From contig JASFPO010000022.1 in assembly GCA_050115935.1 (NCBI GenBank), positions 1 through 21,915 of the forward strand: a stretch of DNA of 21,915 nucleotides, given 5' to 3'. This document shows, piece by piece, positions 1 through 8,152 of this stretch (positions are counted from its first letter, which is position 1; every line of letters starts with the position of its first letter). Origin of the DNA: GCA-020344715 sp050115935 (GTDB lineage: Archaea > Thermoproteota > Bathyarchaeia > Bathyarchaeales > Bathyarchaeaceae). Position numbers and translations under genes: made by a program. A model generated the notes under the pieces. The model was not told the origin of the DNA, did not search any database, and worked only from the letters and a program-made list of their open reading frames with translations.

Positions 1-179
1 AAAATGTAGCCCTCCCCTTATCCATTGGCGCCCAGTTACTAGCTGACGGTAAAACTAAGGTCGACAGCGGCTATCACTCTGCCTTCGAGGTTTATGATCC
101 AGTTGAATTCTTTGGGCAGCTCAAAATGAGAGGCATACAAATCCATGAGAGAGTCCATGAATACCACACAGTTGTCTAA
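1..179 (+). CDS. Saccharopine dehydrogenase-like protein, C-terminal fragment
   Basis: The gene enters from the left edge and is open from base 3 to a TAA at 177-179, so only about 58 C-terminal residues are visible. The translation contains ALPLSIGAQLLADG, then a DPVEFFGQLKMRGIQIHE stretch. This is the usual C-terminal end of saccharopine dehydrogenase-family oxidoreductases, where the last helix carries DPxxFFxxLxxRGI. These NAD(P)-dependent enzymes act in lysine metabolism or related amino-acid condensations, and the exact substrate cannot be told from this piece. The next gene begins about 34 bases downstream in the same direction and the same reading frame, so co-transcription is likely. 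The family is inferred from motif memory over a short segment. The start, the Rossmann fold and the active-site residues are outside the window. Confidence 0.7.
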   Translation, partial: NVALPLSIGAQLLADGKTKVDSGYHSAFEVYDPVEFFGQLKMRGIQIHERVHEYHTVV

Positions 180-212
180 TTCTCTCACTATTGGAATCAA
201 TACAGAACATAT

Positions 213-1043
213 GTGGAAATGAGTATGTTAAATCGTGTAATCGATGAGATAGGTGATATTTCAGGTTGGACAGTTCTCGATATGGGAAGCGGGCCATGCG
301 CCATGGTTGCTTGTCTTGCCAATAGGATTGGAGACGGAAGAGTCTTCGCAATAGACTTATTCGTGGGCTTGATGGGCGCACTCAAGAAAGTGCTTTCAGA
401 GGACCTTCTTCTGAGAACGGTTGTTGTTAAAGCTGACTTGAGAAGGCTAGACTTCCTTGAAGACAACTTTGTCGACCTTGTAACCGCTTATGACACACTT
501 TCGGTCATTGAACAATACACGCCAGGCGGAACACCTTAAGTTCTCAACGAAGCTAAAAGAATACTCAAACCAGACGGCTGGTTTATCGCAATTGAGCATT
601 TACCTCTAGAATCTATCAAGCCCGTGGATAAGGCGCAAGAGGCTGAAGTTCGTTGGTGGAGAATTCACACAGAAATCGCGAAGATATTAGGGGAAACAAT
701 TGGCGTTGAATATACGCCTGAATCCTTGCAGAGAACTCTTATGAATGCAGGATTCGTTGTGGACCATTGGAAACTGGCGGAAAGCGATGAAACAGAGCCC
801 GGCATCAGGTTTGGTCCAAAAATTAACAAAAAGGTGGAGCAGATACGTGACAAACGACTTAAAGGGAGAATCTTCAAAGAGATGAAAAGCATTGAAAAGG
901 ATGCACTTAAGTATGGAATGAAGGAACTGCCTCACTTCGTAGTCTATGCCAGAAACCCGAAAAGGCGAAACCTCAAAGAATTGGAGAAGCTGCCCCTAAA
1001 GGAGCTGTACAGAACGGTTTATCGCAGGGATCTGTTGTTCTAA
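213..1043 (+). pseudogene. Class I SAM-dependent methyltransferase interrupted by in-frame TAA
   Basis: Two ORFs in the same frame, 213-539 and 624-1043, are joined by coding-like sequence. Together they read as one methyltransferase of about 276 codons, broken only by a TAA at 537-539. Before the stop lie motif I (VLDMGSGPCAMV), an acidic strand end (FAIDLF) and NFVDLVTAYDTL. Directly after it the frame continues VLNEAKRILKPDGWFIAIEH, the usual post-II/III segment of class I methyltransferases, followed by a C-terminal specificity region. The interrupted context GGTP-stop-VLNEA normally carries Glu or Lys, so a single base change (for example GAA to TAA) explains it. The start is uncertain: GTG at 213, ATG at 219 or ATG at 225, with no strong ribosome site. 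It may be a recent pseudogene, a consensus error, or two independently translated halves. The methyl acceptor is unknown. Confidence 0.75.
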
Positions 1044-1092
1044 CACTTGCAGCTTCAATACCCGATTCATGCACCGCAAACAACGGTATAAT

Positions 1093-1117
1093 CACAAAAG
1101 TTTGCACCCTTTTTGTG
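1093..1117 (+). terminator. Weak hairpin followed by T-rich tract
   Basis: CACAAAA at 1093-1099 pairs perfectly with TTTTGTG at 1111-1117 around an 11-nt loop. The stretch TTTGTCTCTTTT follows. It lies just after the broken methyltransferase and could end that transcript. The stem is AT-rich and short, so support is weak. Confidence 0.25.
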
Positions 1118-1221
1118 TTTGTCTCTTTTCAATGAACGAAAACCTTAGGATTCATACTACGCGGTGTAGTTTTGATATGTATTTGTGTTTCAGATGAGTT
1201 AAATACTTCACTCTCTCAATC

Positions 1222-1229
1222 TATAAAAA
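1222..1229 (+). promoter_or_regulatory. TATA-like box for the zinc-ribbon gene
   Basis: TATAAAAA begins 35 bases before the TTG at 1257. Archaeal transcription normally starts about 25 bases after the box, near 1250, giving an almost leaderless message. This supports the TTG start, since no in-frame ATG is available nearby. Confidence 0.5.
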
Positions 1230-1256
1230 CAATGAGACATCTGCGGGCGCGCTATA

Positions 1257-1748
1257 TTGTTCAAAATTAGAGAAAGAAAGCATCAAGCTCGTGGTTCAAA
1301 GTCTGTTACGTTAGAGAAGCAAGAAAAATCTTCCACATGTGCTGAATGTGGCAAGTCTTACAGCGAGCCTATTGAGTTGACTGTTCGAGATAAGGACTCT
1401 CTGGAAACTTACCAAGCTTGTCCTCACTGTTTCTCACGTGTGAAAGTTCCAGGCAAGATAAAGAAACGTCCCGACGGAGCTGCTCCCAGTACTCCAGAGA
1501 AGGCAGTGAAAGTTCTGAAGGAGACTGAGAAGAAGACCAAAAAAGAGATTGAAGAAGCGATTGAAACGAAGATTGAAACAGAGACTGAAGAAGATGTCCA
1601 GAAAGACGTAGAAAAAGACGTTGGGAAAGAAAAGCCAGTGGGTTGTGAACACTTTCTTGGATATCTGAAAAAACGTCCAAAAGGCTCTCCGGTTCCAGAC
1701 GAATGCCTGACATGCGCCTCAGTCATGAAATGTATGGGACTTGCTTGA
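1257..1748 (+). CDS. Cys-rich zinc-ribbon protein with charged linker
   Basis: This 163-residue hypothetical protein has three parts. Residues 1-60 are basic and carry a zinc ribbon with C28-x2-C31 and C55-x2-C58. Residues 75-125 are a Glu/Lys-rich low-complexity linker, probably extended or coiled. Residues 128-163 hold a compact Cys module (C130, C150, C153, C159) around GYLKKRPKGSPVPDECLTC. That C-terminal module resembles a short motif seen in assorted archaeal proteins of unknown role. The start is TTG and is chosen because it lies at leaderless distance from a TATA-like box. The gene stands alone, with non-coding sequence on both sides. A nucleic-acid-associated or metal-binding role is possible from the ribbon and charge, but no function can be assigned. 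Confidence 0.75.
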   Translation: MFKIRERKHQARGSKSVTLEKQEKSSTCAECGKSYSEPIELTVRDKDSLETYQACPHCFSRVKVPGKIKKRPDGAAPSTPEKAVKVLKETEKKTKKEIEEAIETKIETETEEDVQKDVEKDVGKEKPVGCEHFLGYLKKRPKGSPVPDECLTCASVMKCMGLA

Positions 1749-1986
1749 TTTTACGAAAAGAGACAGCGTATGATCCAAAAGAGAACTTAAGCTAGATTAA
1801 ATGCCTCTAAGCGATTTTTTCGATGATGGCTATAAATTGTGAGCCTACATCGATATAACCATCATCTCTCTCCGCTATTGTAAGACTTCTTTGCCCTTAT
1901 AGAAAGCTCACATGATCTGACCAAAAGCATCTTCATCGTTTTTATGAACTTTAGCTTTAATGACCCCGTATATATAATAGCCAATT

Positions 1987-1997
1987 CTTAAATTTAA
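1987..1997 (+). promoter_or_regulatory. TATA-like box for the GNAT gene
   Basis: CTTAAATTTAA lies about 55 bases upstream of the TTG at 2048. Initiation near 2018 would give a leader of about 30 nt holding the ribosome site GAGGAG at 2034-2039. A second AT-rich stretch, TATATATAATA, lies at about 1970-1980. The rest of the 1749-2047 gap shows no coding sequence, only a long-loop inverted repeat at 1822-1866. Confidence 0.4.
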
Positions 1998-2047
1998 CGA
2001 AATCTCATCAGACTTTTGATCTCTGAGTATCATGAGGAGAAGTTTAC

Positions 2048-2494
2048 TTGTTAGACAAAAGCAGAAAACTCATGGTTAGAGAGGCCACATCAGACGACTA
2101 CAATGGATGTTTCCCCCTCCTTGAACAGCTTTATCATGGCGACATAGGATCCCGTTTCAAAGAGGTTTTCAACAAGTTTGCGGGAGGCGACATTGGTTGC
2201 GTTTTGATGGCAGAACAGCATGGGAAAACTCTTGGAGTTCTCGTCGGTAGCTATTACCTAGACATTGATTGGGAAGGCAAAGTTGCGAAGATCCAAGCTC
2301 TGATTGTGGATGTTAAACATCGGAAAAAGGGAATAGGTAAAAAGCTTGTTCAGCGTCTTGTAGAGAAAGCAAAACAGATCGGATGCTGCGCTGTAAGGTC
2401 TAGGATAAACCGCAAAAACGAAATTGCATGTTCGTTTCACAAGAAACTAGATTTCTGGGAAGCTGAAACTTACGAGTACATGTTGGAGTTGTAG
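2048..2494 (+). CDS. GNAT-family N-acetyltransferase
   Basis: This 148-residue protein has the compact GNAT fold and would transfer acetyl from acetyl-CoA to an amine. The acetyl-CoA binding motif A is clear: strand ALIVDV, then R92-K-K-G-I-G97 and the helix GKKLVQRLVEKA. The C-terminal part has the expected NEIACSFHKKLDFWEAETY, matching the usual xxAxxFYxKxGF segment that closes the site. The start is TTG at 2048, preceded by GAGGAG with 8-base spacing. An internal ATG (residue 9) is possible but less well supported. The dehydrogenase gene follows 31 bases downstream but appears to have its own TATA-like sequence. The substrate may be a small molecule or a protein N-terminus, and the sequence does not decide. 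Confidence 0.88.
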   Translation: MLDKSRKLMVREATSDDYNGCFPLLEQLYHGDIGSRFKEVFNKFAGGDIGCVLMAEQHGKTLGVLVGSYYLDIDWEGKVAKIQALIVDVKHRKKGIGKKLVQRLVEKAKQIGCCAVRSRINRKNEIACSFHKKLDFWEAETYEYMLEL

Positions 2495-2576
2495 CCAAAG
2501 AAAGGCAGACACTACCATATCTTAAATGAAACATCCGTTTAATACCACACAAGGCGGGATATGTTTGTTGACGAAG

Positions 2577-3605
2577 ATGAAAGCTGCACTGCTTTATGGA
2601 GTTAAAGATCTTCGCATCGAAAACATCGAGAAGCCCAAAGTTGGCTACGGGGACGCCTTAGTCAAAGTCAAAGCAGCCACAACATGCGGCACAGACCTCA
2701 AAATCTTCCAAAGAGGCTACGTCAGCGGGGTTATTCAGCTTCCTACCGTGTTCGGACATGAATGGGCAGGCGAAATCGTGGAAGTAGGTGAAGGAGTACC
2801 GTGGCTCAATGAAGGCATGCGCGTTAGAGCCGGAAACAGTTCTCCTTGCTTGCGGTGTAAGATGTGTCAAAGAGGGCAATATAACCTATGCGAAGATATG
2901 ATGTGGCTCTGGGGAGCCTACGCCGAGTACATTAAGATTCCAGCCCGCATCGTTATGCTAAACACCCAGCAAGTTCCCTTTCATGTATCCTATGAAGAAG
3001 CAGCCATAACAGAGCCCCTCGCCTGCGTGCTCCATGGACTGGAGAAGACTCATGCAAAACTGGGGGACACAATCGCCATAATCGGAGCAGGACCAATCGG
3101 ATTACTTCACTTGATCGTAGCAAAAAAGATGGGAACAAGCAGAATCATAATCAGCGACATGATTGATGAACGGTTACAACTAGCGAGAAGACTTGGGGCT
3201 GATGAAACAATCAACGCCAAGCGAGAAGACACTGTAAAAGAGACCAAGAGACTAACAGAAGGCTACGGAGCAGACATGGTCATCGAAGCCATAGGATTTC
3301 CAGCTACATGGGAACAAGCACTAAGAATGGTAAGAAAAGGCGGGACAGTCTTAGAGTTTGGAGGATGCCCCCCAGAGACTGAGATCAAAGTGAGCACTGA
3401 GCAACTGCATTATGGTGAAACAACAGTACTCGGAACTTTTCACACTACCCCAGCTCATTTTAGGAAAGCTCTAAGCCTCATCGCATCAGGAACCCTAAAC
3501 GTAAAGCCTTTGGTAACCCGAAAGATGAAGCTAGACAACATAAAGGAGGCGTTTCAGAAATTAGCCACATCGAAAAACGACATAAAGATTGCAGTACTTC
3601 CTTAA
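2577..3605 (+). CDS. Zinc-dependent medium-chain alcohol/polyol/threonine-type dehydrogenase
   Basis: This MDR-family NAD(P)-dependent dehydrogenase has about 342 residues from MKAALLYG. The catalytic zinc site shows C37 (TTCGTDLK), H61-E62 (FGHEWAGE) and E146 (TEPLAC). The structural zinc site is complete with C91, C94, C97 and C105. The Rossmann motif GAGPIG is at about 170-175. Length and order match threonine 3-dehydrogenase, sorbitol dehydrogenase and related archaeal sugar/alcohol dehydrogenases, so the substrate is open. An in-frame ATG at 2526 would add 17 non-family residues. However, ATCTTAAAT at 2518-2526 looks like a TATA box, and GGCGGG at 2553-2558 precedes TTG codons at 2565 and 2568. 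The true start is therefore one of those TTGs or the ATG at 2577. It converges on the tldD-tldE operon. Confidence 0.88.
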   Translation: MKAALLYGVKDLRIENIEKPKVGYGDALVKVKAATTCGTDLKIFQRGYVSGVIQLPTVFGHEWAGEIVEVGEGVPWLNEGMRVRAGNSSPCLRCKMCQRGQYNLCEDMMWLWGAYAEYIKIPARIVMLNTQQVPFHVSYEEAAITEPLACVLHGLEKTHAKLGDTIAIIGAGPIGLLHLIVAKKMGTSRIIISDMIDERLQLARRLGADETINAKREDTVKETKRLTEGYGADMVIEAIGFPATWEQALRMVRKGGTVLEFGGCPPETEIKVSTEQLHYGETTVLGTFHTTPAHFRKALSLIASGTLNVKPLVTRKMKLDNIKEAFQKLATSKNDIKIAVLP

Positions 3606-3690
3606 CTTGAAATCCATTGTAAATGTAGAAAAAGGAAAAAAAAGGGAACTTCAGGTTCATGCTAGCAGTCCTTTTGAAAGACTGGAAGGC

Positions 3691-5064
3691 TTAACCCGAT
3701 GCAGTTAGGTCTCCAATGATGATGCTGGGGATCTTACCTATCTCCAAGAGCCGTGTGTCACACCCGATTTCTTGCACTCTTTTCAGAGCATGGAAGAAGT
3801 TTCCTGCGACTGTTATTGGTTCCAGAGGGTTCACAACTTCTCCTTTCTCAATAAGAAAGGCGTTTGGCGCCACTACGCTGAATTCGCCGGTGATTGTGTT
3901 GGCGTGCCCAACTCCCATCACGTAGTCACTGATTAAAACACCCTCGTCAACTTCCGCGACTAAATCATCCAATTCTTTTCGACCCGCTTTTACCACTAGA
4001 TTCGAAGTTGACACGGCGGGTGTCTTCAAGAAGGGTTCGGGCAACTCTCTTTTTGCGTTTCCACTGCTCACCTTGTTCTCTCTGAGGGCAGAGTAGCTGT
4101 CATAAAGATGCGTTTTCAAAACGCCTTTCTCAATCAGTGTTGTGGTTTGCATTGGAATTCCCTCAGCGTCTATCTTTTGCGTTGAAAACCCTTCAGGCAA
4201 CTGCCCGTCATCGACAATGGTTAAGCTGTTGCTTGCCACTCTTTCACCGACTTTCTCTTTGAAGTAGCTCTTTCCTTCTTGCACGTTTCGAGCATTTGAA
4301 GCTGTCTTCAGCATGCTTCCCAATAGCAATCCTATTGACACATTTTCCCAAAGGGTAGTGGTCTTAAGCGATTTGCCTAATGGTTTTGACTCCAACATCT
4401 TTACTGCGCGTTCTGCTGCTTTCGTGCCAATTTCGCCGAAATCTGCGAGTTCTCTTGAAATGAGAAATTCTGCTCCAGTCTTTTGTTTTCCATCTTTCAC
4501 TGCGATGCAATAGATACCTGCACCTATGTAGGCTCCTTTAGCAGCGCCTGCTATTCCTCTGGAGTTTGCAATCGCGAAGGCGCCTCTTCCAACTTCAACA
4601 CTGCCCCACAACGATTTTATGCGTTTATCGTGCTCGAAAGTTGTCTCTGCAAGCATGTTAACCTCTTTCAAGGCCTGTGTCTCAGAGAATTGAACTACAC
4701 GATCATCAATGATACCATCTCTGGAAGAACGTTTGACTAAGTCTGGAAGATGCTTGAAATTCGGGTCTAAGGGGCGAATCCGAGCAACCGCCACGGCTTC
4801 TTCAGCAATCTTGGCAATTTGTGCTTCACTTGTGCCGCTCGTAGCTGCAAATCCTACCTTTCCGTCTACCACGACACGAACACCAATGCCACTTGGTGCA
4901 CCTTGCTTGGCCTCAATTACCGCCTTTTTGATGGTAATTGCAATGGTGTCTGTGTGAGAGACAAAAGCTTCCGCTGCTTCTGCTCCTTTTGCAAGGCCTT
5001 TTTTCACTCCCAAATCAGCTAGAGAAGCCAACTTGTTTTGCAGTGAGTCGAGGTCAACCGTCAC
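3691..5064 (-). CDS. tldE: TldE/PmbA-like metalloprotease partner subunit
   Basis: This 457-residue protein belongs to the TldD/PmbA (U62) family and lacks the HExxxH metal site, as expected for TldE. Family features include an N-terminal segment around IKKAVIEAKQGAPSGIGVRVVVDGKVG, a central NARNVQEGKSYFKEKVGE, and the C-terminal EGVLISDYVMGVGHANTITGEFSVVAPNAFLIEKG. In E. coli, TldD and TldE form a heterodimeric protease that processes modified peptides such as microcin B17 and degrades CcdA. Here the GTG start overlaps the tldD stop by one base (TAGTG). It is preceded by GGAGGTGA at 5071-5078, spacing 6, so the two are translationally coupled. No candidate precursor peptide was seen beside it. 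In archaea the pair is common and its natural substrates are mostly unknown. Confidence 0.92.
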   Translation of the reverse strand: MTVDLDSLQNKLASLADLGVKKGLAKGAEAAEAFVSHTDTIAITIKKAVIEAKQGAPSGIGVRVVVDGKVGFAATSGTSEAQIAKIAEEAVAVARIRPLDPNFKHLPDLVKRSSRDGIIDDRVVQFSETQALKEVNMLAETTFEHDKRIKSLWGSVEVGRGAFAIANSRGIAGAAKGAYIGAGIYCIAVKDGKQKTGAEFLISRELADFGEIGTKAAERAVKMLESKPLGKSLKTTTLWENVSIGLLLGSMLKTASNARNVQEGKSYFKEKVGERVASNSLTIVDDGQLPEGFSTQKIDAEGIPMQTTTLIEKGVLKTHLYDSYSALRENKVSSGNAKRELPEPFLKTPAVSTSNLVVKAGRKELDDLVAEVDEGVLISDYVMGVGHANTITGEFSVVAPNAFLIEKGEVVNPLEPITVAGNFFHALKRVQEIGCDTRLLEIGKIPSIIIGDLTASG

Positions 5065-6482
5065 TACTTTTCACCTCCGAACTGAACTTCGCGTACTAAT
5101 AGATGTGGACCTCCGAGGCCGCACGGTAGAGGCCATTGTCCGCCTTTTCCACAACCACCAAAGTAGCCGCTGCGAATGATTAGTTCCTTTGTCCCGCCCT
5201 CAATGTTTTGGAGAAATGTAAGTATTGAGCCTGCAAGAGTTACCTCGCGTAGTGGATGTTTCATTTTCCCGTGTTCAACATAGTATCCTCTTCGGGCTTT
5301 AAACATGAATGTTCCATCAGCACTCGCTTGGCCGCCAACTGTTCGGATAGCATATATGCCCGTGTCTAAGAGTTCAAGAGCCTCCTCGAATGATAGGTCG
5401 CCTGGAGTGAAGTACGTGTTTCTCATTCTCACAATTGGTGGAAAGTTGTAGTTTATCGCTCTAGCGTTGCCAGTTGAATTGTCTTTCATCAAAGTTGCAG
5501 TTTCTCTGCTGTGTAGATACTTGACGAGCTTGCCCTTGTCCATAATGACCGTCTTAGATGTTTGTATGCCTTGGTCGTCAAACGGTATCCAGAAACCGCT
5601 ATGTCTTTCCGGGTTTGGTGTTCCTTCATCAATTATTGTTGCGTTTTCCGAACCTAACTGTTTGCCCAACTTTCCGGCAAGTGGAGACATGCCTGAGGCA
5701 ATGAAGTCCGCCTCTGTCAAGTGGCCGAAGCTTTCATGAGCAAGCACCCCAACTAGCATGTTCTCGCATAAGGCTCGATGTTTTCCAGGAGGCGCCGGCT
5801 TGGCTTCAAGTTTTTCAGCAGCCCATTTACCCGCGTTTTCACCCAAAGTTTCAGGAGAATGTTCATTGGAGTCGAATTTTTCCAACCCACAACTGCCGCC
5901 AAATGAGTCGGCTCCGCTTACAAGGAGATCCGCTTTCTTAGAGATCACTTGTACTCTGAGGTCTAAGACTATAGGAGACCACGAAACCTCTGTCCCGGCA
6001 CTGTTGATAAATGCCTTCTCGCCATAAAGCTCACCGTATCTGCCTGTGATTGAAGATATGTTTCTTCCATGTTCTTCTGAAGATTCTGCTGCGCGTAAGA
6101 TCAGATCTTTCTTGAAGCCTATGGGGAAGTCTTTTGGGTGTTTCTTGACTCCCAGTTTGAGCTTCTTTGATTTCGATGTAGCGGCCTGTCCTGGTTCAAC
6201 TTTGACTTGAGCCATTGTACTTGATGCTTTCGCGATATTAACGGATCTGATAGCGGCTTCTGCTATGCTCTTTTTGGATAAATCGACTGTGAAAGAATAT
6301 CCTGTGGCGCCATTGCAATACGTGTTTATTCCGATGCCCACTCTGTGTATGGTCTTAATGTCCTTCACGATTTTTTTCTCTACTAAGAGCTCTCTGATAG
6401 ATAGGTCGTCAAATCTGGATTCAACAAAGTCTGCGCCTAGTTCTTCACCTTTTTTGATCGCGTATTGTAAACGCTCGTACAA
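5064..6482 (-). CDS. tldD: TldD-like zinc metalloprotease
   Basis: This is the catalytic subunit of the TldD/TldE protease, 472 residues. The metal site is intact: H249-E250-S-F-G-H254 within LAHESFGHLTEAD. The third-ligand cysteine is probably C444 in the C-terminal FGGCGKGGQ segment. The family elements STGNARAINYNFPPIVRMRNTYF and GGQASADGTFMFKARRGYYVE are both present. The start is TTG at 6482 because an in-frame TGA lies three codons upstream, and the family normally begins right at this point. A TATA-like GTATTTAAGC lies upstream at 6521-6530. It is first in a two-gene operon with tldE. Zinc binding and protease activity are family knowledge. The substrate is unknown. Confidence 0.94.
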   Translation of the reverse strand: MYERLQYAIKKGEELGADFVESRFDDLSIRELLVEKKIVKDIKTIHRVGIGINTYCNGATGYSFTVDLSKKSIAEAAIRSVNIAKASSTMAQVKVEPGQAATSKSKKLKLGVKKHPKDFPIGFKKDLILRAAESSEEHGRNISSITGRYGELYGEKAFINSAGTEVSWSPIVLDLRVQVISKKADLLVSGADSFGGSCGLEKFDSNEHSPETLGENAGKWAAEKLEAKPAPPGKHRALCENMLVGVLAHESFGHLTEADFIASGMSPLAGKLGKQLGSENATIIDEGTPNPERHSGFWIPFDDQGIQTSKTVIMDKGKLVKYLHSRETATLMKDNSTGNARAINYNFPPIVRMRNTYFTPGDLSFEEALELLDTGIYAIRTVGGQASADGTFMFKARRGYYVEHGKMKHPLREVTLAGSILTFLQNIEGGTKELIIRSGYFGGCGKGGQWPLPCGLGGPHLLVREVQFGGEK

Positions 6483-6520
6483 ACTACATCACGTCTTTTT
6501 CGCTGTTACTCCATGAATAG

Positions 6521-6530
6521 GCTTAAATAC
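6521..6530 (-). promoter_or_regulatory. TATA-like box for tldD-tldE
   Basis: On the minus strand GTATTTAAGC is preceded by the purine-rich CAAAAC, like a BRE plus TATA arrangement. Initiation about 25 bases on would fall near 6500, leaving a short leader before the TTG at 6482. A T9A7 run at about 6583-6598 lies further out, between this unit and the SHOCT gene. Confidence 0.45.
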
Positions 6531-6676
6531 GTTTTGATAATCTTCGCGTAGCGATTGTCAGTTCTGCAGGACTCTTCGCATTTTTTTTTAAAAAAATGAC
6601 CGAGGAAAACATAGGTGCAACTGTGATGAGCTTTATGCGTTAGAATGTGCTTCGCAAGATTCCTTCTCCAAAACAT

Positions 6677-7060
6677 TTAGAGTTCTTCCAGCCGTTTTTC
6701 GTATTCTTCTTTTGAAATTAGGCCTCCAGTGTATTTCACTCTGAGGATGGCCAACGCATCCGATCTCTCGACTTTTCGCCGTCTTTCAATGGGCGTGATT
6801 TCTACGTATTGAGAGTTGCGTTTCGGATGAATGAAGCCAATGTTCTCTAGTTCACGTCTAGCTACTGGGTTGATGTATCCTTTCCAAGCTTTCTCTACAT
6901 GGAACCATTCAACCTTGCCTTTCAGTTTGTCTAGAACCTCGATTGTGCAGTCGCTGCATAAGGTGCCAAATCTATACTTCTTCTCTTCCCTGTCCACTTC
7001 AGAGAACGTGAATTGTGTTTTCTCAGTCTTCCTGCCGCAACGGTTGCAGATGTTCTTCAT
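6677..7060 (-). CDS. Small zinc-ribbon protein with C-terminal SHOCT domain
   Basis: This 127-residue protein has an N-terminal zinc ribbon (C5-x2-C8 and C35-x2-C38) and a middle region with a short basic stretch (ERRRKVER). The C-terminus, residues 100-127, reads ALAILRVKYTGGLISKEEYEKRLEEL. That matches the SHOCT (short C-terminal domain) pattern of a hydrophobic helix, a GxIsxEEYexkkxxLL turn and a second helix. SHOCT domains are oligomerisation modules found at the ends of many unrelated proteins. The start is ATG at 7060, with an AT-rich TATA-like stretch (ATAATTTTTAG) about 30 bases upstream. It is probably monocistronic, since 138 bases separate it from the secreted-protein gene behind it. 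Function is unknown. DNA binding is possible from the ribbon but is not shown. Confidence 0.8.
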   Translation of the reverse strand: MKNICNRCGRKTEKTQFTFSEVDREEKKYRFGTLCSDCTIEVLDKLKGKVEWFHVEKAWKGYINPVARRELENIGFIHPKRNSQYVEITPIERRRKVERSDALAILRVKYTGGLISKEEYEKRLEEL

Positions 7061-7198
7061 TGAAAACAGTTATGTTTGCTTGCACTTCTAAAAATTATGG
7101 GTGCGCAGAACAACTTGGATGCATACACTGCTTGAGATAATGCGGACAGAAAAAATGGGGGGAGATATGCAGTCTCGTTAGTATTACTACTAGAGCGG

Positions 7199-7861
7199 TT
7201 AGGCTGCAGGTTGCGCTGTGATTCTGGTCTTTTTCAGGAGTATGAGAAGCAATCCCATCAATGCGGCGAAAACCACTGTTGTGGCTGCGAGGATGTACAC
7301 CATTGTTGTGACCTGAGTGTTCAATGTCTGCTGTTCCTGCAATTCACCTTGCAAGTTTTGGTTAGTTATCTGCAATTGATCATTGGCTTCTTGCTGTTCC
7401 TCGAAATGCTCCTTATAAGGTGACTCTATGTAGATTGTCTGGTGGTAAGTCGGATGATCTGACCCTTGCCACCTGTCTGCGCCATCGACCCACAGCTGAG
7501 TTTCAGCTTTCACGTAGAAGCTCGTGTAGCCTGGCGCGATATTGGTTGGCAAGCTGAACGGAACTTCAAACTCGCCTGTTTGTCCTTGTTCAATTTCAGC
7601 TGGAAGAGTTGCATCGGTGAAGAATGTTTGTACGTATGGGTTTTCGTTGTCGTAATAGTATTCGATGGTTGCAGTTAGTTTGCTGACCCTGATTGTATCT
7701 TCCTCGTCGTTGTATACTCTGACCGTGACGTAGCCTGTTTGACCTTGAAGGTATACTTCCTTATCGACTTCACAATAGGTGACTGTAGCCGCGTTTGCAG
7801 CGAAAGGTAAAATCATTAATGCGAGGAGCAGCGTTAGCGTTATTAAGAGTTTCTTTTGCAT
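7199..7861 (-). CDS. Secreted, membrane-anchored protein with beta-sandwich and coiled coil
   Basis: This 220-residue hypothetical exported protein has clear topology. Residues 1-24 form a signal peptide with a hydrophobic core and an AANA/A cleavage-like end. Residues 25-150 are beta-rich with periodic aromatic residues and phrases such as QGQTGYVTVRVYNDEEDTI, typical of Ig-like or CARDB-like surface domains. Residues 152-182 are Gln/Glu-rich (EEQQEANDQLQITNQNLQGE), a likely coiled coil. Residues 186-210 form a transmembrane helix followed by KKTR and a short cytoplasmic tail. The product is therefore anchored by its C-terminus with the sandwich outside the cell. It lies downstream of the glycosyltransferase on the same strand, separated by 291 bases. 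A role in the cell surface is inferred from topology only, and no specific family is recognised. Confidence 0.78.
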   Translation of the reverse strand: MQKKLLITLTLLLALMILPFAANAATVTYCEVDKEVYLQGQTGYVTVRVYNDEEDTIRVSKLTATIEYYYDNENPYVQTFFTDATLPAEIEQGQTGEFEVPFSLPTNIAPGYTSFYVKAETQLWVDGADRWQGSDHPTYHQTIYIESPYKEHFEEQQEANDQLQITNQNLQGELQEQQTLNTQVTTMVYILAATTVVFAALMGLLLILLKKTRITAQPAA

Positions 7862-8152
7862 TTCTATCCCTACTTCTCTTCAAGTCTCGAATGAAAAGGT
7901 AAAAAGAGTTATGAATCATCAATTCAGATTCAGAACCCACACAATAGTCCAGCTACAAGCGTGCACCAATCCCACCTAGATCAGATTCAAATCCTCTTGT
8001 TCGTGCACCCAAGATCACAAAATGCCTGTGCAATCCTTTCACTTCAGAACTTGATAAAATATCGTCATGCATGCAGTTGTCGCTAAAGCTGGATATCCAA
8101 CCAACTGTGCACACATCATTGAATGTGCTTAACACTATGTAACAACTGTTTT

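Noticed and set aside
1369..1713. Minus-strand ORFs antisense to the zinc-ribbon gene
   Set aside because: Their Ser/Phe/Leu-rich translations are shadows of the Glu/Lys-rich linker read on the opposite strand.
7960..8012. tRNA-like 3' end (GATTCAAATCC then GTGCACC) on the plus strand
   Set aside because: The T stem does not pair and no 5' acceptor partner exists within tRNA length. At most it is a remnant.
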